Notes under the pieces: model-generated | Seen by the model: only the letters and a program-made list of their open reading frames with translations | Told to the model about the DNA's origin: nothing | Databases searched by the model: none | Position numbers and translations under genes: made by a program | Part shown: positions 34,465 to 43,049 of the stretch, piece by piece | Layout: the number at the start of each line of letters is the position of its first letter | How positions within the stretch are numbered: the stretch's first letter is position 1 | Assembly: GCA_003524085.1 (NCBI GenBank) | Contig: DOEC01000021.1 | Coordinates: 62,001 to 126,000 of the forward strand | DNA: 64,000 bases | From: Bacillota bacterium | Lineage (GTDB): Bacteria; Bacillota_I; Bacilli_A; RF39; UBA660 | Reading direction: 5' to 3'

Positions 34465-34560
34465 AGTTTGCTAACTGGCAAAATTGCAATAGACTAAATA
34501 CTAATGATTTTCTCTTTCTATTTTGTTTTAAACGTGTTACAATATTAATGGGGAAATGAT

Positions 34561-35406
34561 ATGAAAAGTTACTTTAATAATGAAGAATATATATATATTA
34601 AATCGTTTTTAAGAACAAACCCTAGTGAAGCTTTGATTAGAACAGAAGAATATATAAAGAAATATCCAAATGACTATATTGCAGGTGTGTTCTATTCTAA
34701 AGTTTTAAAAGTATTGGGTAGTTTTAGTGAGGCTTTATATGTTTTAGGTAACATAGAAGAAAGGTATACTTCCAATAAAAAGTTATTTAATGATTTTGCT
34801 AAGTATAATATTATAGAAGAGAAAGTACTTTATAATAAATTAAGATGTCTAAGTTATTTAGAAGATTTTGATAAAGTAGAAGAACTATTAAATGAAAACA
34901 GAAAATATTTAATAAATCCTAAATTTGGGTATTTTAGTAATTTAGTTAAATATTCTAAGATGGAAAACATTAACTTTAATGCTAGCTATAGATTAGAACA
35001 ATTATTTAATTATAGTGACGAAGAGTTTTTAAGTCATATATCAAAACATATGTATAGTAGAGTGGAAGACTATGATGTAATTAGTACATTTAATGAAGAT
35101 TTTCCTTTTGATAAAGTTTTTTATGAAGTAAAGAAGAAAATACTCTTTTGTAAAGCGTATTATTTTGGAACATATGAAGATGTGTATATATTTAAGTATG
35201 ATAAATGTGGCGTTACTAATGGTAAAATAAGTGATTATTTTTTGGTTATTACTTTTCATAATACTAATAAGTATATTTCAATGTACCCATGTAACTCAAG
35301 TAGTAACTTTAATTATGTTGACTTAAATTATTTGAAAATTCCAAGTACAAGTAATGTCAAAAGACTTAGTCAAATAGATAAGTTTAATATGAAATATAAA
35401 AAATAA
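34561..35406 (+). CDS. TPR-like hypothetical protein
   Basis: A 281-residue cytoplasmic protein. The first 130 residues are helical hairpins with a tetratricopeptide flavour (PSEALIRTEEYIKKYPNDYI, GSFSEALYVLGNIEERY, LSYLEDFDKVEELLNENR). The C-terminal 110 residues are more strand-like (YGTYEDVYIFKYDK, DYFLVITFHNTNKY) and not recognised. An extended -10 TGTTACAAT (34535-34543) lies just upstream, and GGGGAAATG is a modest ribosome site. It lies between the large cluster and a gene that has lost its 5' end. Confidence 0.65.
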   Translation: MKSYFNNEEYIYIKSFLRTNPSEALIRTEEYIKKYPNDYIAGVFYSKVLKVLGSFSEALYVLGNIEERYTSNKKLFNDFAKYNIIEEKVLYNKLRCLSYLEDFDKVEELLNENRKYLINPKFGYFSNLVKYSKMENINFNASYRLEQLFNYSDEEFLSHISKHMYSRVEDYDVISTFNEDFPFDKVFYEVKKKILFCKAYYFGTYEDVYIFKYDKCGVTNGKISDYFLVITFHNTNKYISMYPCNSSSNFNYVDLNYLKIPSTSNVKRLSQIDKFNMKYKK

Positions 35407-35414
35407 GTAAACTA

Positions 35415-35969
35415 AAAAAAACAGTTGTTAAAACATATAATTTAGTTTATACTACTAGTAAAAATGAAAACAATACAGCAGCGCCAAGTCCATCTAATCC
35501 AACTGAAACACAACAACCTAATCAAAATGGCAATTATGTATTTAATCAGAATGGAAAGTATTTTGAGTTTCCTACAACTTATAGAGTGTATGTAGATAAA
35601 GATAAGACTATTTATGTAGGAAAAAATATTGATGACAAAGGAGCATTAATTCCATATATAATGATAGAAAAATATAAAAATTATACTGACCCTTTAGTAC
35701 TATTAAATGATGTTACAACAGAGTTAAATAAAGCTTATGGAGATGTAAAAATTTTATTAAATCAACTATCAGGATACGTAGGAGATAAGTTAACTTATGG
35801 AAGTATGTTTTCTTATACAAGTAGTGGTCACTTAGTAATAGATAACAGATATACATTTTTAGTAGGTAATAGTATGTATTTAGTTACTACTAAAGAAGAA
35901 AATGAGAATTCAACTGAAATAAATAATGTTTGTGCTTTGATTATTAAGACTTTAAAGGAGGTAAATTAG
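35415..35969 (+). pseudogene. 5'-truncated gene, probably of an anchored zinc-ribbon-type protein
   Basis: An open frame of 184 codons running to TAG at 35967-35969. The part from GTG 35586 could be read as a 127-residue protein, but the same frame stays open for 57 codons upstream, encoding a Pro/Thr/Gln/Asn-rich linker (NTAAPSPSNPTETQQPNQ) typical of extracytoplasmic proteins. That upstream part has no ATG and no ribosome site, and begins next to an A-run and a stop at 35412-35414. The natural N-terminus, probably an anchor or signal peptide, seems lost, or a TTG at 35424 is used. The conserved part has YRVYVDKDKTIYVGKN. Confidence 0.55.
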
Positions 35970-35970
35970 C

Positions 35971-37122
35971 ATGGCTTTAATTAAATGTGAAGAGTGTGGA
36001 AAAGAGATATCTAGTAGTGCTAAAGAGTGCCCACATTGTGGATATAAGAGTGATTCTAAAGTATGTCCAGACTGTGGTAAAAAAGTAAGTGAAGGAATGG
36101 ATAGTTGTCCATCTTGTGGATGTCCATTAAAAAAGAAAACTAGTAAGATTATTAGTGATAACTTAGATAAAATAACTGGTGCTAGAAGTGAAAGCTATGT
36201 TACTTTTAAAGATTTATTTAAAGATACTTTTAAAAAACATAGCGAGGAAGAATTAGACGATGTGTTTATTTGTGGAGGTAAAAATACTACACCTAAAGTA
36301 AGTGAAGTTGACCCACATAATGCTAAAGCTTGGGTATATTTTAAGATGTTAGTATTCTTTATAATTGCTTATATACCTACAAGAATAGGCTTTATTACAT
36401 ATGGTAATGCTAACTTCTTACCCGCAATGATAATGCTTGCTGCTTTCGCTGTTCCTGTAACTGTTTTAATATTCTTCTTTGAAATAAATGTATTTAGAAA
36501 CATGCCTTTTTATAAGGTAATGAAATACTTTATATTAGGTGGTGCACTTAGTTTAATAGTTGCAATATTGTTTTTCTCACTTGATTTTAATACAGATATT
36601 TCAACATTTGATGGAGCACTTATGGTTGGTGTAATAGAAGAAGTAGCTAAAGCAGTAGTTGTTGCATTCTTCTTATTTAAAGAAAAGAGAAGTAATTATA
36701 TATTAGATGGCTTACTAATAGGTGCGGCAGTAGGAGCAGGTTTTGCAGCGTTTGAAACTGCTGGCTATATTTTAAACTATGGCTTAAAAGGTGGACTACA
36801 AAGTATGTTAGAAGTTATAAAGGTAAGAGGTATTTTAGCGCCTGGTGGACACGTTGCATGGGCTGCAATTGAAGGAGCTGCTTTAATGTATGTTAAAGGT
36901 TTGGATAAACTTGACAAAAAACACTTAAATGATAAAAGATTTTTACTTATTTGCTTAATACCAATTGTACTTCATGGTGTTTGGGATATGCCAATTAATT
37001 TACCTTATTATATATTACCACTTACTTTAACTGTACTTGCTTGGGTAGTTATAATATACTTTGTAAATTTAGGTTTAAAACAAGTTGACGAAGCTAAGGC
37101 TTATTATAAAAATAAAGAGTAA
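35971..37122 (+). CDS. PrsW-family intramembrane protease with double zinc ribbon
   Basis: A 383-residue protein. The N-terminus holds two zinc ribbons (Cys6, 9, 20, 23 and Cys32, 35, 46, 49), then a linker and about eight membrane helices. PrsW motifs are present: GVIEEVAKA (Glu223-Glu224), GFAAFETAGY, APGGHVAWAAIEGAAL and LHGVWDMP, whose Glu and His residues form the glutamic-type active site. In B. subtilis PrsW cuts the anti-sigma factor RsiW to release SigW. No anti-sigma partner is in this window, so the substrate is unknown. AAAGGAGGT precedes the ATG, just one base after the truncated gene upstream. Confidence 0.88.
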   Translation: MALIKCEECGKEISSSAKECPHCGYKSDSKVCPDCGKKVSEGMDSCPSCGCPLKKKTSKIISDNLDKITGARSESYVTFKDLFKDTFKKHSEEELDDVFICGGKNTTPKVSEVDPHNAKAWVYFKMLVFFIIAYIPTRIGFITYGNANFLPAMIMLAAFAVPVTVLIFFFEINVFRNMPFYKVMKYFILGGALSLIVAILFFSLDFNTDISTFDGALMVGVIEEVAKAVVVAFFLFKEKRSNYILDGLLIGAAVGAGFAAFETAGYILNYGLKGGLQSMLEVIKVRGILAPGGHVAWAAIEGAALMYVKGLDKLDKKHLNDKRFLLICLIPIVLHGVWDMPINLPYYILPLTLTVLAWVVIIYFVNLGLKQVDEAKAYYKNKE

Positions 37123-37132
37123 TTAAAAAATG

Positions 37133-37161
37133 AATGGCATTATAAATATGCCATTTTTTTT
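37133..37161 (+). terminator. Terminator of the PrsW gene
   Basis: AATGGCAT (37133-37140) and ATGCCATT (37148-37155), a 7-nt loop and a long T-run. Confidence 0.85.
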
Positions 37162-37173
37162 GGCGTTTTAACC

Positions 37174-37202
37174 TTGACAATTATTTAATTATTTTGTAAA
37201 AT
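37174..37202 (+). promoter_or_regulatory. Promoter of the AT-hook membrane protein
   Basis: TTGACA (37174-37179), a 17-bp spacer and TAAAAT (37197-37202). Confidence 0.8.
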
Positions 37203-37222
37203 TATTCTAGGATAGAGGTGTA

Positions 37223-38227
37223 ATGATGAAAGGTAAAAAAGATTTAACTTTAATAACTCAATTAGTGTTATCAATTTTGATATTTATTGGTGGAGTTACT
37301 ATAATGATTTTCAAGAGTTTTGGTTTAATTGATATGGTATTATATGGGAGTATTATCTTCTTTATATTAGCATTTTTTGGAGTAATTTGTTACTTTATTA
37401 GAAGAAGAGAAGGAGACTATGAAATCTTATTATTTAGTTTGATAAGTATACTTACTGCAACATTCATGTTTATATTTAAAAATGAAGATGCAGCAATGAT
37501 ATTAGGTGCTGGATTAACAATATTTAATATTTTAGTAATAGCTAATAGAATTTATAAAATAGTTACTTATAAAAATCAAGATAATTTTATGTGGAGTGTT
37601 AAATTTATTGGAACATTTTTAATAGGTTTCTTAGCAATATTAACTTGTGTAAATCTATATAAAGAAATTTCAGTTCAAACTTTAATGTTAGGATACTACT
37701 TCACTTGTTTAGGTGTAATTATGACTATAGAAAATTTAGTTGAATTATTTGTAACAAAAGATAAGTTCGATAAATTTGTTTCTAAAGTTGTTGAAAATGA
37801 ATATAAAAACTTAGAAATGGTTGATGCTATTAATGAAGAAAACAAACCTGAAGTTAAAGAAGTAAGTGTTGTAATTGAAAAGAAAAGAGGAAGAAAACCT
37901 AAAATTGAAGTTAATGGTAAAGATGTAAATAAAGAAATTAAAAAAGAAGTTAAGAAAGTTAAAAAAGAATTAAAACCAGCTACAAAAGAACTTAAGAAAA
38001 AAGCAAAACCTGTAGTTAAAGCTATAGAGAAAGAAACTAAGCCTTTAAAGAAGAAGATTGAAAAAGAGATTAAACCTGTTAAGAAAGAAGTTAAAAAAAC
38101 AGTTAAATCTGCTAAAAAGACAGTAAATAAAGCTAAAAGAGAAGTAAAGAAAGCTGTTATTAAAGAAGAAATAAAAAAAGAGATAAAGGAAGTAAAGAAA
38201 AAAGGTAGACCTAAGAAGACTAATTAG
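37223..38227 (+). CDS. Membrane protein with AT-hook / histone-H1-like tail
   Basis: A 334-residue protein. Residues 10-180 form about six membrane helices (HdeD-like arrangement, no clear family). From about residue 205 the chain becomes a long Lys-rich cytoplasmic tail in histone-H1 style, with repeats such as KEIKKEVKKVKKELKPATKE and KKAKPVVKAIEKETKP. Two AT-hook-like cores flank it: KKRGRKPK (residues 220-227) and KKKGRPKK at the very C-terminus (325-332). AT-hooks bind the minor groove of AT-rich DNA. I infer a membrane-tethered DNA-binding protein that could anchor the nucleoid. The next gene is spoVS. Start ATG 37223 or 37226 (GAGGTG in front). Confidence 0.75.
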   Translation: MMKGKKDLTLITQLVLSILIFIGGVTIMIFKSFGLIDMVLYGSIIFFILAFFGVICYFIRRREGDYEILLFSLISILTATFMFIFKNEDAAMILGAGLTIFNILVIANRIYKIVTYKNQDNFMWSVKFIGTFLIGFLAILTCVNLYKEISVQTLMLGYYFTCLGVIMTIENLVELFVTKDKFDKFVSKVVENEYKNLEMVDAINEENKPEVKEVSVVIEKKRGRKPKIEVNGKDVNKEIKKEVKKVKKELKPATKELKKKAKPVVKAIEKETKPLKKKIEKEIKPVKKEVKKTVKSAKKTVNKAKREVKKAVIKEEIKKEIKEVKKKGRPKKTN

Positions 38228-38236
38228 GTCTTTTTC
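38207..38236 (+). terminator. Terminator overlapping the AT-hook gene end
   Basis: AGACCTAA (38207-38214) and TTAGGTCT (38224-38231) form an 8-bp stem followed by T's; the stop TAG (38225-38227) is in the right arm. The sequence encoding the last AT-hook thus doubles as terminator. Confidence 0.8.
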
Positions 38237-38277
38237 TTTTGTAGTTTAATATATTTTATTAAGGGGGAATTTATAAT

Positions 38278-38541
38278 ATGGATATTATTAAGGTATCTAG
38301 TAAAAGTGTACCACAGAAAGTTGCTGGTGCTTTAGCAAATTTGTTTAGAGAAAGTATAGATGAGGTTGAAATGCAAGCAATTGGTGCTGGAGCTTTAAAT
38401 CAAGCAATTAAAGGAATTATAATAGCAAGAGGCTATGTAGCGCCTACTGGAAAGAATTTAGTCTGTACTCCTGCGTTTAGTGATATCTTAGTAGATGGAG
38501 AAGAAAGAACTGCTATTAAATTAATTGTTGAGGCTAAATAA
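38278..38541 (+). CDS. spoVS: Stage V sporulation protein S
   Basis: An 87-residue protein with the whole SpoVS pattern: MDIIKVSSKSVPQKVAGALA, EVEMQAIGAGALNQAIKGI and a C-terminal AIKLIVEAK. SpoVS is a small Alba-like, probably nucleic-acid-binding protein needed for later sporulation stages in Bacillus, and it also occurs in some non-sporulating bacteria. Length is as expected (about 86). The ribosome site is GGGGG. It follows the AT-hook gene but is separated by a terminator; no clear promoter is visible in the 50 bases between. Confidence 0.93.
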   Translation: MDIIKVSSKSVPQKVAGALANLFRESIDEVEMQAIGAGALNQAIKGIIIARGYVAPTGKNLVCTPAFSDILVDGEERTAIKLIVEAK

Positions 38542-38551
38542 GCCTTTTTTT
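38531..38551 (+). terminator. Terminator of spoVS
   Basis: AGGCT (38531-38535) and AGCCT (38541-38545) with loop AAATA and seven T's; the stop codon TAA bridges loop and right arm. Confidence 0.75.
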
Positions 38552-38559
38552 GTTTTAGT

Positions 38560-38665
38560 AAATTTGGAATAACACTTCCTAAACTCGGAATGAAAAGTGC
38601 TAAATCTTGGAATAAACACTTTCTAAACTCGGAATGTAAGGCGTCAAATCTCGGAATTGATGTTG
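38560..38665 (+). repeat. Five tandem 21-23-bp repeats upstream of the DUF4143 ATPase
   Basis: Units begin at 38560, 38581, 38602, 38625 and 38646, each starting AAA-Y/T-TCGGAAT or a close variant (AAATTTGGAAT, AAACTCGGAATG, AAATCTTGGAAT, AAACTCGGAATG, AAATCTCGGAAT), followed by about ten variable bases. Two copies share the first 12 bases exactly. The array stops at the -35 box of the next promoter. It may be a set of binding sites for a regulator. Confidence 0.75.
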
Positions 38666-38691
38666 ATAAAACTACAAAATAGTTGTATAAT
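38663..38691 (+). promoter_or_regulatory. Promoter of the DUF4143 ATPase gene
   Basis: TTGATA (38663-38668), a 17-bp spacer containing the small inverted repeat AACTA/TAGTT, and TATAAT (38686-38691). Confidence 0.8.
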
Positions 38692-38713
38692 ATAAGTGAA
38701 AGTTGGTGGAAAT

Positions 38714-39931
38714 ATGATTGAAAGAGAAGCAAAAGAAACAATTAGTGAAATTGCAGAGGCGTTTAAAGTTTTATTAGTAACTGGTCCGAGACAAGTTGGT
38801 AAAACTACGCTTTTAAAAAGTATTATGCCTGAAAATATGAATTATGTAACATTAGACGATAAAGTAACAAGAGAATTAGCGCAAAATGACCCTAAATTAT
38901 TTTTAGAAGAACACCCATATCCTTTATTAATTGATGAAGTACAATATGCACCAGATTTATTTTCATATATCAAAATAAAGGTAGATGAAATAAAAGAACC
39001 TAGTATGTATTGGTTAACAGGAAGTCAACAATTTAAGCTTATGAAAAACGTACAAGAGTCACTTGCCGGAAGAGTTGGAATTGTTAAACTTAATAGTCTG
39101 ACTTATAATGAGATAAATAATAAAAATTCTGTAAATGTTATGTTTGACCCTAAAAATTTTGTTGATACTAGTATAATTGATGTTAATACTTTATATGAAA
39201 ATATTTTTAAAGGTGGCATGCCTGAACTTTATGTAAATGAGAAAATGAAAAGATATTATTTCTTTAATAGTTATATTGAGACATATTTAACTAAAGATGT
39301 TGAAAATATTATTAGTATCACAAACACTGAAACATTTAAAAATTTTATGATAACTATTGCGAGTAGAAATGGAGAACAACTTAACTATAGTAAAATTGGA
39401 AGTGAAGTTGGAATAACAGATAAAACTGTAAAAGCATGGCTTAATATTTTGGTAACTAGTGGGATAGTTTATTTGTTAACATCATATAATTTAAGTAGAG
39501 AAAAAAGAGTTAATCATATGCCAAAAATAGTTTGGATGGATACAGGATTATGTGCTTTTTTAGCAGGATATGAAGATGCAAGAACTCTTCAAATGAGTGC
39601 AAGTGCAGGACATTATTTAAAAACATACGTTATTAGTGAAATTATTAAAAGTTATAATGCTCACGGTATGGAAGCAAATATTAGTTATTTTAGAGATAAA
39701 GATAAACACGAAATTGATTTAGTATTTTTTAATGCAACGGAGATATATCCATTTGAAATAAAGAAAACGGCTAGTCCAACTAGAGAAATGTTGTCTTCAT
39801 TTAAATATTTAAATGACACTAAAAAGAAGGTTATGCCTGGTGGAATAATTTGCTTATGTGATAAACTTATGAGAATAGAAGAAAATAACTATTGTATACC
39901 AATTTCTTCAGTGATAAACATTAAAAAGTAA
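38714..39931 (+). CDS. AAA+ ATPase with DUF4143 domain
   Basis: A 405-residue protein of the common AAA_14/DUF4143 family. Walker A is GPRQVGKTT (residues 24-32), Walker B is PLLIDEVQYAPD, a sensor-like YWLTGSQQF follows, and the C-terminal DUF4143 part has FKGGMPELYVN, KTVKAWLNIL (winged-helix-like) and, near the end, HEIDLVFFNATEIYPFEIKK, a nuclease-fold-like (PD-(D/E)xK) pattern. The family is abundant in anaerobes and its function is unsettled. The start at 38714 is used because the frame from GTG 38696 lies on top of the promoter region. It is a single-gene unit with repeats, promoter and terminator of its own. Confidence 0.85.
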   Translation: MIEREAKETISEIAEAFKVLLVTGPRQVGKTTLLKSIMPENMNYVTLDDKVTRELAQNDPKLFLEEHPYPLLIDEVQYAPDLFSYIKIKVDEIKEPSMYWLTGSQQFKLMKNVQESLAGRVGIVKLNSLTYNEINNKNSVNVMFDPKNFVDTSIIDVNTLYENIFKGGMPELYVNEKMKRYYFFNSYIETYLTKDVENIISITNTETFKNFMITIASRNGEQLNYSKIGSEVGITDKTVKAWLNILVTSGIVYLLTSYNLSREKRVNHMPKIVWMDTGLCAFLAGYEDARTLQMSASAGHYLKTYVISEIIKSYNAHGMEANISYFRDKDKHEIDLVFFNATEIYPFEIKKTASPTREMLSSFKYLNDTKKKVMPGGIICLCDKLMRIEENNYCIPISSVINIKK

Positions 39932-39955
39932 TATTAAAAAAATTATTACTTTTTT
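39923..39955 (+). terminator. Terminator overlapping the end of the DUF4143 gene
   Basis: AAAAAGTAATA (39923-39933) and TATTACTTTTT (39944-39954), an 11-bp stem with a 10-nt loop; the stop TAA (39929-39931) is in the left arm. Confidence 0.8.
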
Positions 39956-39966
39956 CTTTTGTTCGC

Positions 39967-39995
39967 TTGACATAACAATAAATGTTTGCTATTAT
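39967..39995 (+). promoter_or_regulatory. Promoter of uvrA
   Basis: Consensus TTGACA (39967-39972), a 17-bp spacer ending in TGC (extended -10) and TATTAT (39990-39995). No LexA box of the Bacillus type is seen. Confidence 0.8.
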
Positions 39996-40054
39996 ATTAA
40001 TGTTCTTGAATAAAAAGAAAAGAAATGTGAATATTAAAAAAGAGGTTATGTATT

Positions 40055-42865
40055 ATGGATAAAATTGTTATTAAAGGAGCAAGAGAAAATAATTTAAAGA
40101 ATATTGATATTGAGATACCTAAAAATAAGCTTGTTGTTATGACAGGTGTAAGTGGAAGTGGTAAATCTAGTTTGGCATTTGATACAATATACGCTGAAGG
40201 TCAAAGAAGATATGTTGAAAGTTTAAGTGCATATGCTAGACAATTTTTGGGGGCTAGTGAAAAGCCAGAAGTGGACTCCATTGATGGGTTAAGTCCAAGT
40301 ATTAGTATAGACCAAAAGACTACTAATAAAAACCCTAGAAGTACAGTTGGTACAGTTACTGAAATATATGATTATTTGAGACTTTTATTTGCAAGAATTG
40401 GTGTACCATATTGTCCTAAACATAAAGTACCTATTAAGAGTCAGTCTATTGAAGAAATGGTTAATAAGATAATGGACTTTAATGAAGGTACTAAAATAGA
40501 AATAATGGCACCTATTGCTAGGGGAGAAAAAGGTACGTTTAAGGACTTATTTGAAGATTTAAGAAAAGATGGATACTCTAGAATAAAGGTTGATGGAATG
40601 ACTAGAGACTTATCTGAAGATATAGTTCTTGAAAAAAATGTTAAGCACATAATATCACTTGTGGTTGACAGACTTGTTGTAAATGAAAAGTCAAGAAGTA
40701 GACTTTTTGAAGCAATAGAATTATCTTGTAAAATGGCAGGTGGAAAAGTACTAATAAATGTCGTTGGAGACAAGGAAATACTAATGAGTGAGAACTACGC
40801 TTGTACAGAATGTGACTATAGTTTAGAAGAACTAGAACCACGTATGTTTTCATTTAATAGTCCTTATGGAGCTTGCCCTGAGTGTAAAGGACTTGGCGTT
40901 AAATTGTCAATTGACCCAGACCTATTAATACCTAATAAAAACTTATCTATTAAAGAAGGTGCAGTAGAAAGTTTTCAAAGTGGAGAAACTTTAAGTATTT
41001 ATTTCAGGAAACTAGATAGTGTATGTAAATACTATAACATTGACTTAAATAAACCAGTAAAAGATTTTACTAAAGAAGAATATAATACTATATTCTATGG
41101 TTCTAAAGATAAAATACATTTTAATGTTAAAACTAGAAGTGGTAGTATTTTAAAGAGTTATGACTATTTTGAAGGAATTATAACTAATTTAGAAAGAAGA
41201 TACATGGAAACTAATAGTCCAAGTATAAGACTTTGGATAGAAAGTTACATGAAAGAAAGTGCGTGTCCTATTTGTAAAGGTAAAAGACTAAGTGAAAAGA
41301 TTCTAAATGTATTCATTAATAAAATGAATATCTATGATATTACAAGTTTAAGTATAAGAAATTTAGTAGAGTTTTTTGATAATATTAAGCTTACTAAAAA
41401 GGAAGAAGAGATATCATTCTTGATTTTGAAAGAGATTAGAGAGAGACTTCACTTTTTACAAAATGTAGGACTAGACTATTTAACACTTGCAAGAAGTGCT
41501 TCTAGTTTAAGTGGTGGAGAAAGTCAAAGAATTAGATTAGCTACTCAAATAGGAAGTAAGTTAAGCGGGATACTTTATGTACTTGATGAACCTAGTATTG
41601 GATTACATCAAAGGGATAATGATAAACTTATAAACAGTTTGAAAGAAATGAGAGATTTAGGTAATACTCTTATAGTAGTAGAGCATGATACTGATACAAT
41701 GTTAGCAAGTGACTATTTAATAGATATCGGTCCGGGTGCTGGAACTCTTGGAGGATACGTTGTTGCTGCTGGTACTCCAGAAGAAGTAATGAAAAACAAG
41801 AATAGTTTAACAGGTAAATATTTAAGTGGTGTGTTAAAAATAGATGTACCTAAAAAACGTAGGAAAGGAAATGGAGAATTTATAGAGATTAAAGGTGCAG
41901 AAGAACATAACTTAAAGAAAGTAAATGTTAAGTTTCCTAAGGGTACTTTAACTTGTGTTACTGGAGTAAGTGGAAGTGGTAAATCAAGTTTAGTTAATGA
42001 AATACTATATAAAAAGTTATCAAGTACTATTTATAAATCAAAAGAAATACCAGGTAAATTTAAGAGTATTAGTGGTATAGATGATGTTGATAAAGTTGTT
42101 TATATTAGTCAAGATCCAATTGGAAGAACACCAAGAAGTAATCCAGCTACTTATGTAGGATTATTTGATTTAATAAGAGATGTGTTTACAGAGACTAAGG
42201 AAGCTAAGTTAAGAGGTTACACTAAAAGCAGATTTAGCTTTAATGTAAAAGGTGGAAGATGTGAAGCATGTCAGGGTGATGGAGTTAAAAAGATAGAAAT
42301 GCATTTCTTGCCTGATGTGTATGTTCCATGTGACGTATGTCATGGTAAAAAATATAATAAAGAGACACTAAATATCAAGTTTAAAGGTTTGAGTATTGCA
42401 GATGTTCTTGATTTAAGAGTAGATGAAGCTTTAGAAGTATTTGAAAATGTTCCTAAAATTAAGAGAATACTAGATACTATGCATGATGTAGGACTCGGTT
42501 ATGTAAAGCTTGGACAAAATGCAGTTACTTTGTCTGGTGGAGAAGCTTGCCGTGTTAAACTAGCTAAAGAACTTCAAAAAAGACCTACTGGAAAAAGTGT
42601 GTACATACTAGATGAGCCTAGCACAGGACTTCATATAGATGACATTAAGAAACTTCTAGTTATACTTAACAGAATAGTAGATAACGGGGATACTGTTATA
42701 GTAATCGAGCACAATTTGGATATAATTAAAGTAGCTGACTACATTATAGACTTAGGACCCGAAGGTGGAGACTTTGGTGGTAAGATAGTTGCAACTGGAA
42801 CACCTGAACAAGTAAGTAAAAATAAAAACAGCTATACTGGAATGTATTTAAAAAAATATTTATAA
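40055..42865 (+). CDS. uvrA: Excinuclease ABC subunit A
   Basis: A 936-residue, full-length UvrA, the damage-sensing ATPase of nucleotide excision repair. It has two ABC modules: Walker A GVSGSGKSS at residues 31-39 and again GVSGSGKSS near 638, signatures LSGGESQRIRLA and LSGGEACRVKLA, and the zinc modules CPICKGKRL and CEACQGDG...CDVCHGKKY. GARENNLKNIDIEIP opens the protein as in other UvrA proteins. The uvrB gene that often precedes it is absent; the neighbour is the DUF4143 ATPase. It has its own promoter and terminator. Confidence 0.97.
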   Translation: MDKIVIKGARENNLKNIDIEIPKNKLVVMTGVSGSGKSSLAFDTIYAEGQRRYVESLSAYARQFLGASEKPEVDSIDGLSPSISIDQKTTNKNPRSTVGTVTEIYDYLRLLFARIGVPYCPKHKVPIKSQSIEEMVNKIMDFNEGTKIEIMAPIARGEKGTFKDLFEDLRKDGYSRIKVDGMTRDLSEDIVLEKNVKHIISLVVDRLVVNEKSRSRLFEAIELSCKMAGGKVLINVVGDKEILMSENYACTECDYSLEELEPRMFSFNSPYGACPECKGLGVKLSIDPDLLIPNKNLSIKEGAVESFQSGETLSIYFRKLDSVCKYYNIDLNKPVKDFTKEEYNTIFYGSKDKIHFNVKTRSGSILKSYDYFEGIITNLERRYMETNSPSIRLWIESYMKESACPICKGKRLSEKILNVFINKMNIYDITSLSIRNLVEFFDNIKLTKKEEEISFLILKEIRERLHFLQNVGLDYLTLARSASSLSGGESQRIRLATQIGSKLSGILYVLDEPSIGLHQRDNDKLINSLKEMRDLGNTLIVVEHDTDTMLASDYLIDIGPGAGTLGGYVVAAGTPEEVMKNKNSLTGKYLSGVLKIDVPKKRRKGNGEFIEIKGAEEHNLKKVNVKFPKGTLTCVTGVSGSGKSSLVNEILYKKLSSTIYKSKEIPGKFKSISGIDDVDKVVYISQDPIGRTPRSNPATYVGLFDLIRDVFTETKEAKLRGYTKSRFSFNVKGGRCEACQGDGVKKIEMHFLPDVYVPCDVCHGKKYNKETLNIKFKGLSIADVLDLRVDEALEVFENVPKIKRILDTMHDVGLGYVKLGQNAVTLSGGEACRVKLAKELQKRPTGKSVYILDEPSTGLHIDDIKKLLVILNRIVDNGDTVIVIEHNLDIIKVADYIIDLGPEGGDFGGKIVATGTPEQVSKNKNSYTGMYLKKYL

Positions 42866-42891
42866 AAGCACTTAGAAAATAAGTGTTTTTT
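42864..42891 (+). terminator. Terminator of uvrA
   Basis: A/T-extended stem with core CACTTA (42869-42874) and TAAGTG (42880-42885), loop GAAAA and a T-run. Confidence 0.75.
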
Positions 42892-42996
42892 CTTGTAAAA
42901 AGTACGAAGTTATTCACAATTTTAAGAGATTTTGAAAATTGATAGTAAACAAGTGAAAAATGAATAAAAAAAGTAGTGAAAAGTTAGTGAACACAC

Positions 42997-43025
42997 TTGT
43001 AAAAAAATAATTAATTTAATATAAT
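42997..43025 (+). promoter_or_regulatory. Promoter of the YvlD-lgt-trxB-rlmB-sigH operon
   Basis: TTGTAA (42997-43002), a 17-bp spacer and TATAAT (43020-43025), 24 bases before the start codon. The 105 bases between the uvrA terminator and this promoter hold no visible gene. Confidence 0.65.
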
Positions 43026-43049
43026 TAGTATAGGAAGAAGGAGTATGAG

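Noticed and set aside
38560..38665. CRISPR array
   Set aside because: The five repeats are only 21-23 bp in total period with no conserved long repeat plus unique spacer, and no cas genes are nearby.
39967..39995. LexA/SOS box in the uvrA promoter
   Set aside because: AACA and TGTT are inverted in the spacer, but the gap does not fit the GAAC-N4-GTTC box of Firmicutes LexA.
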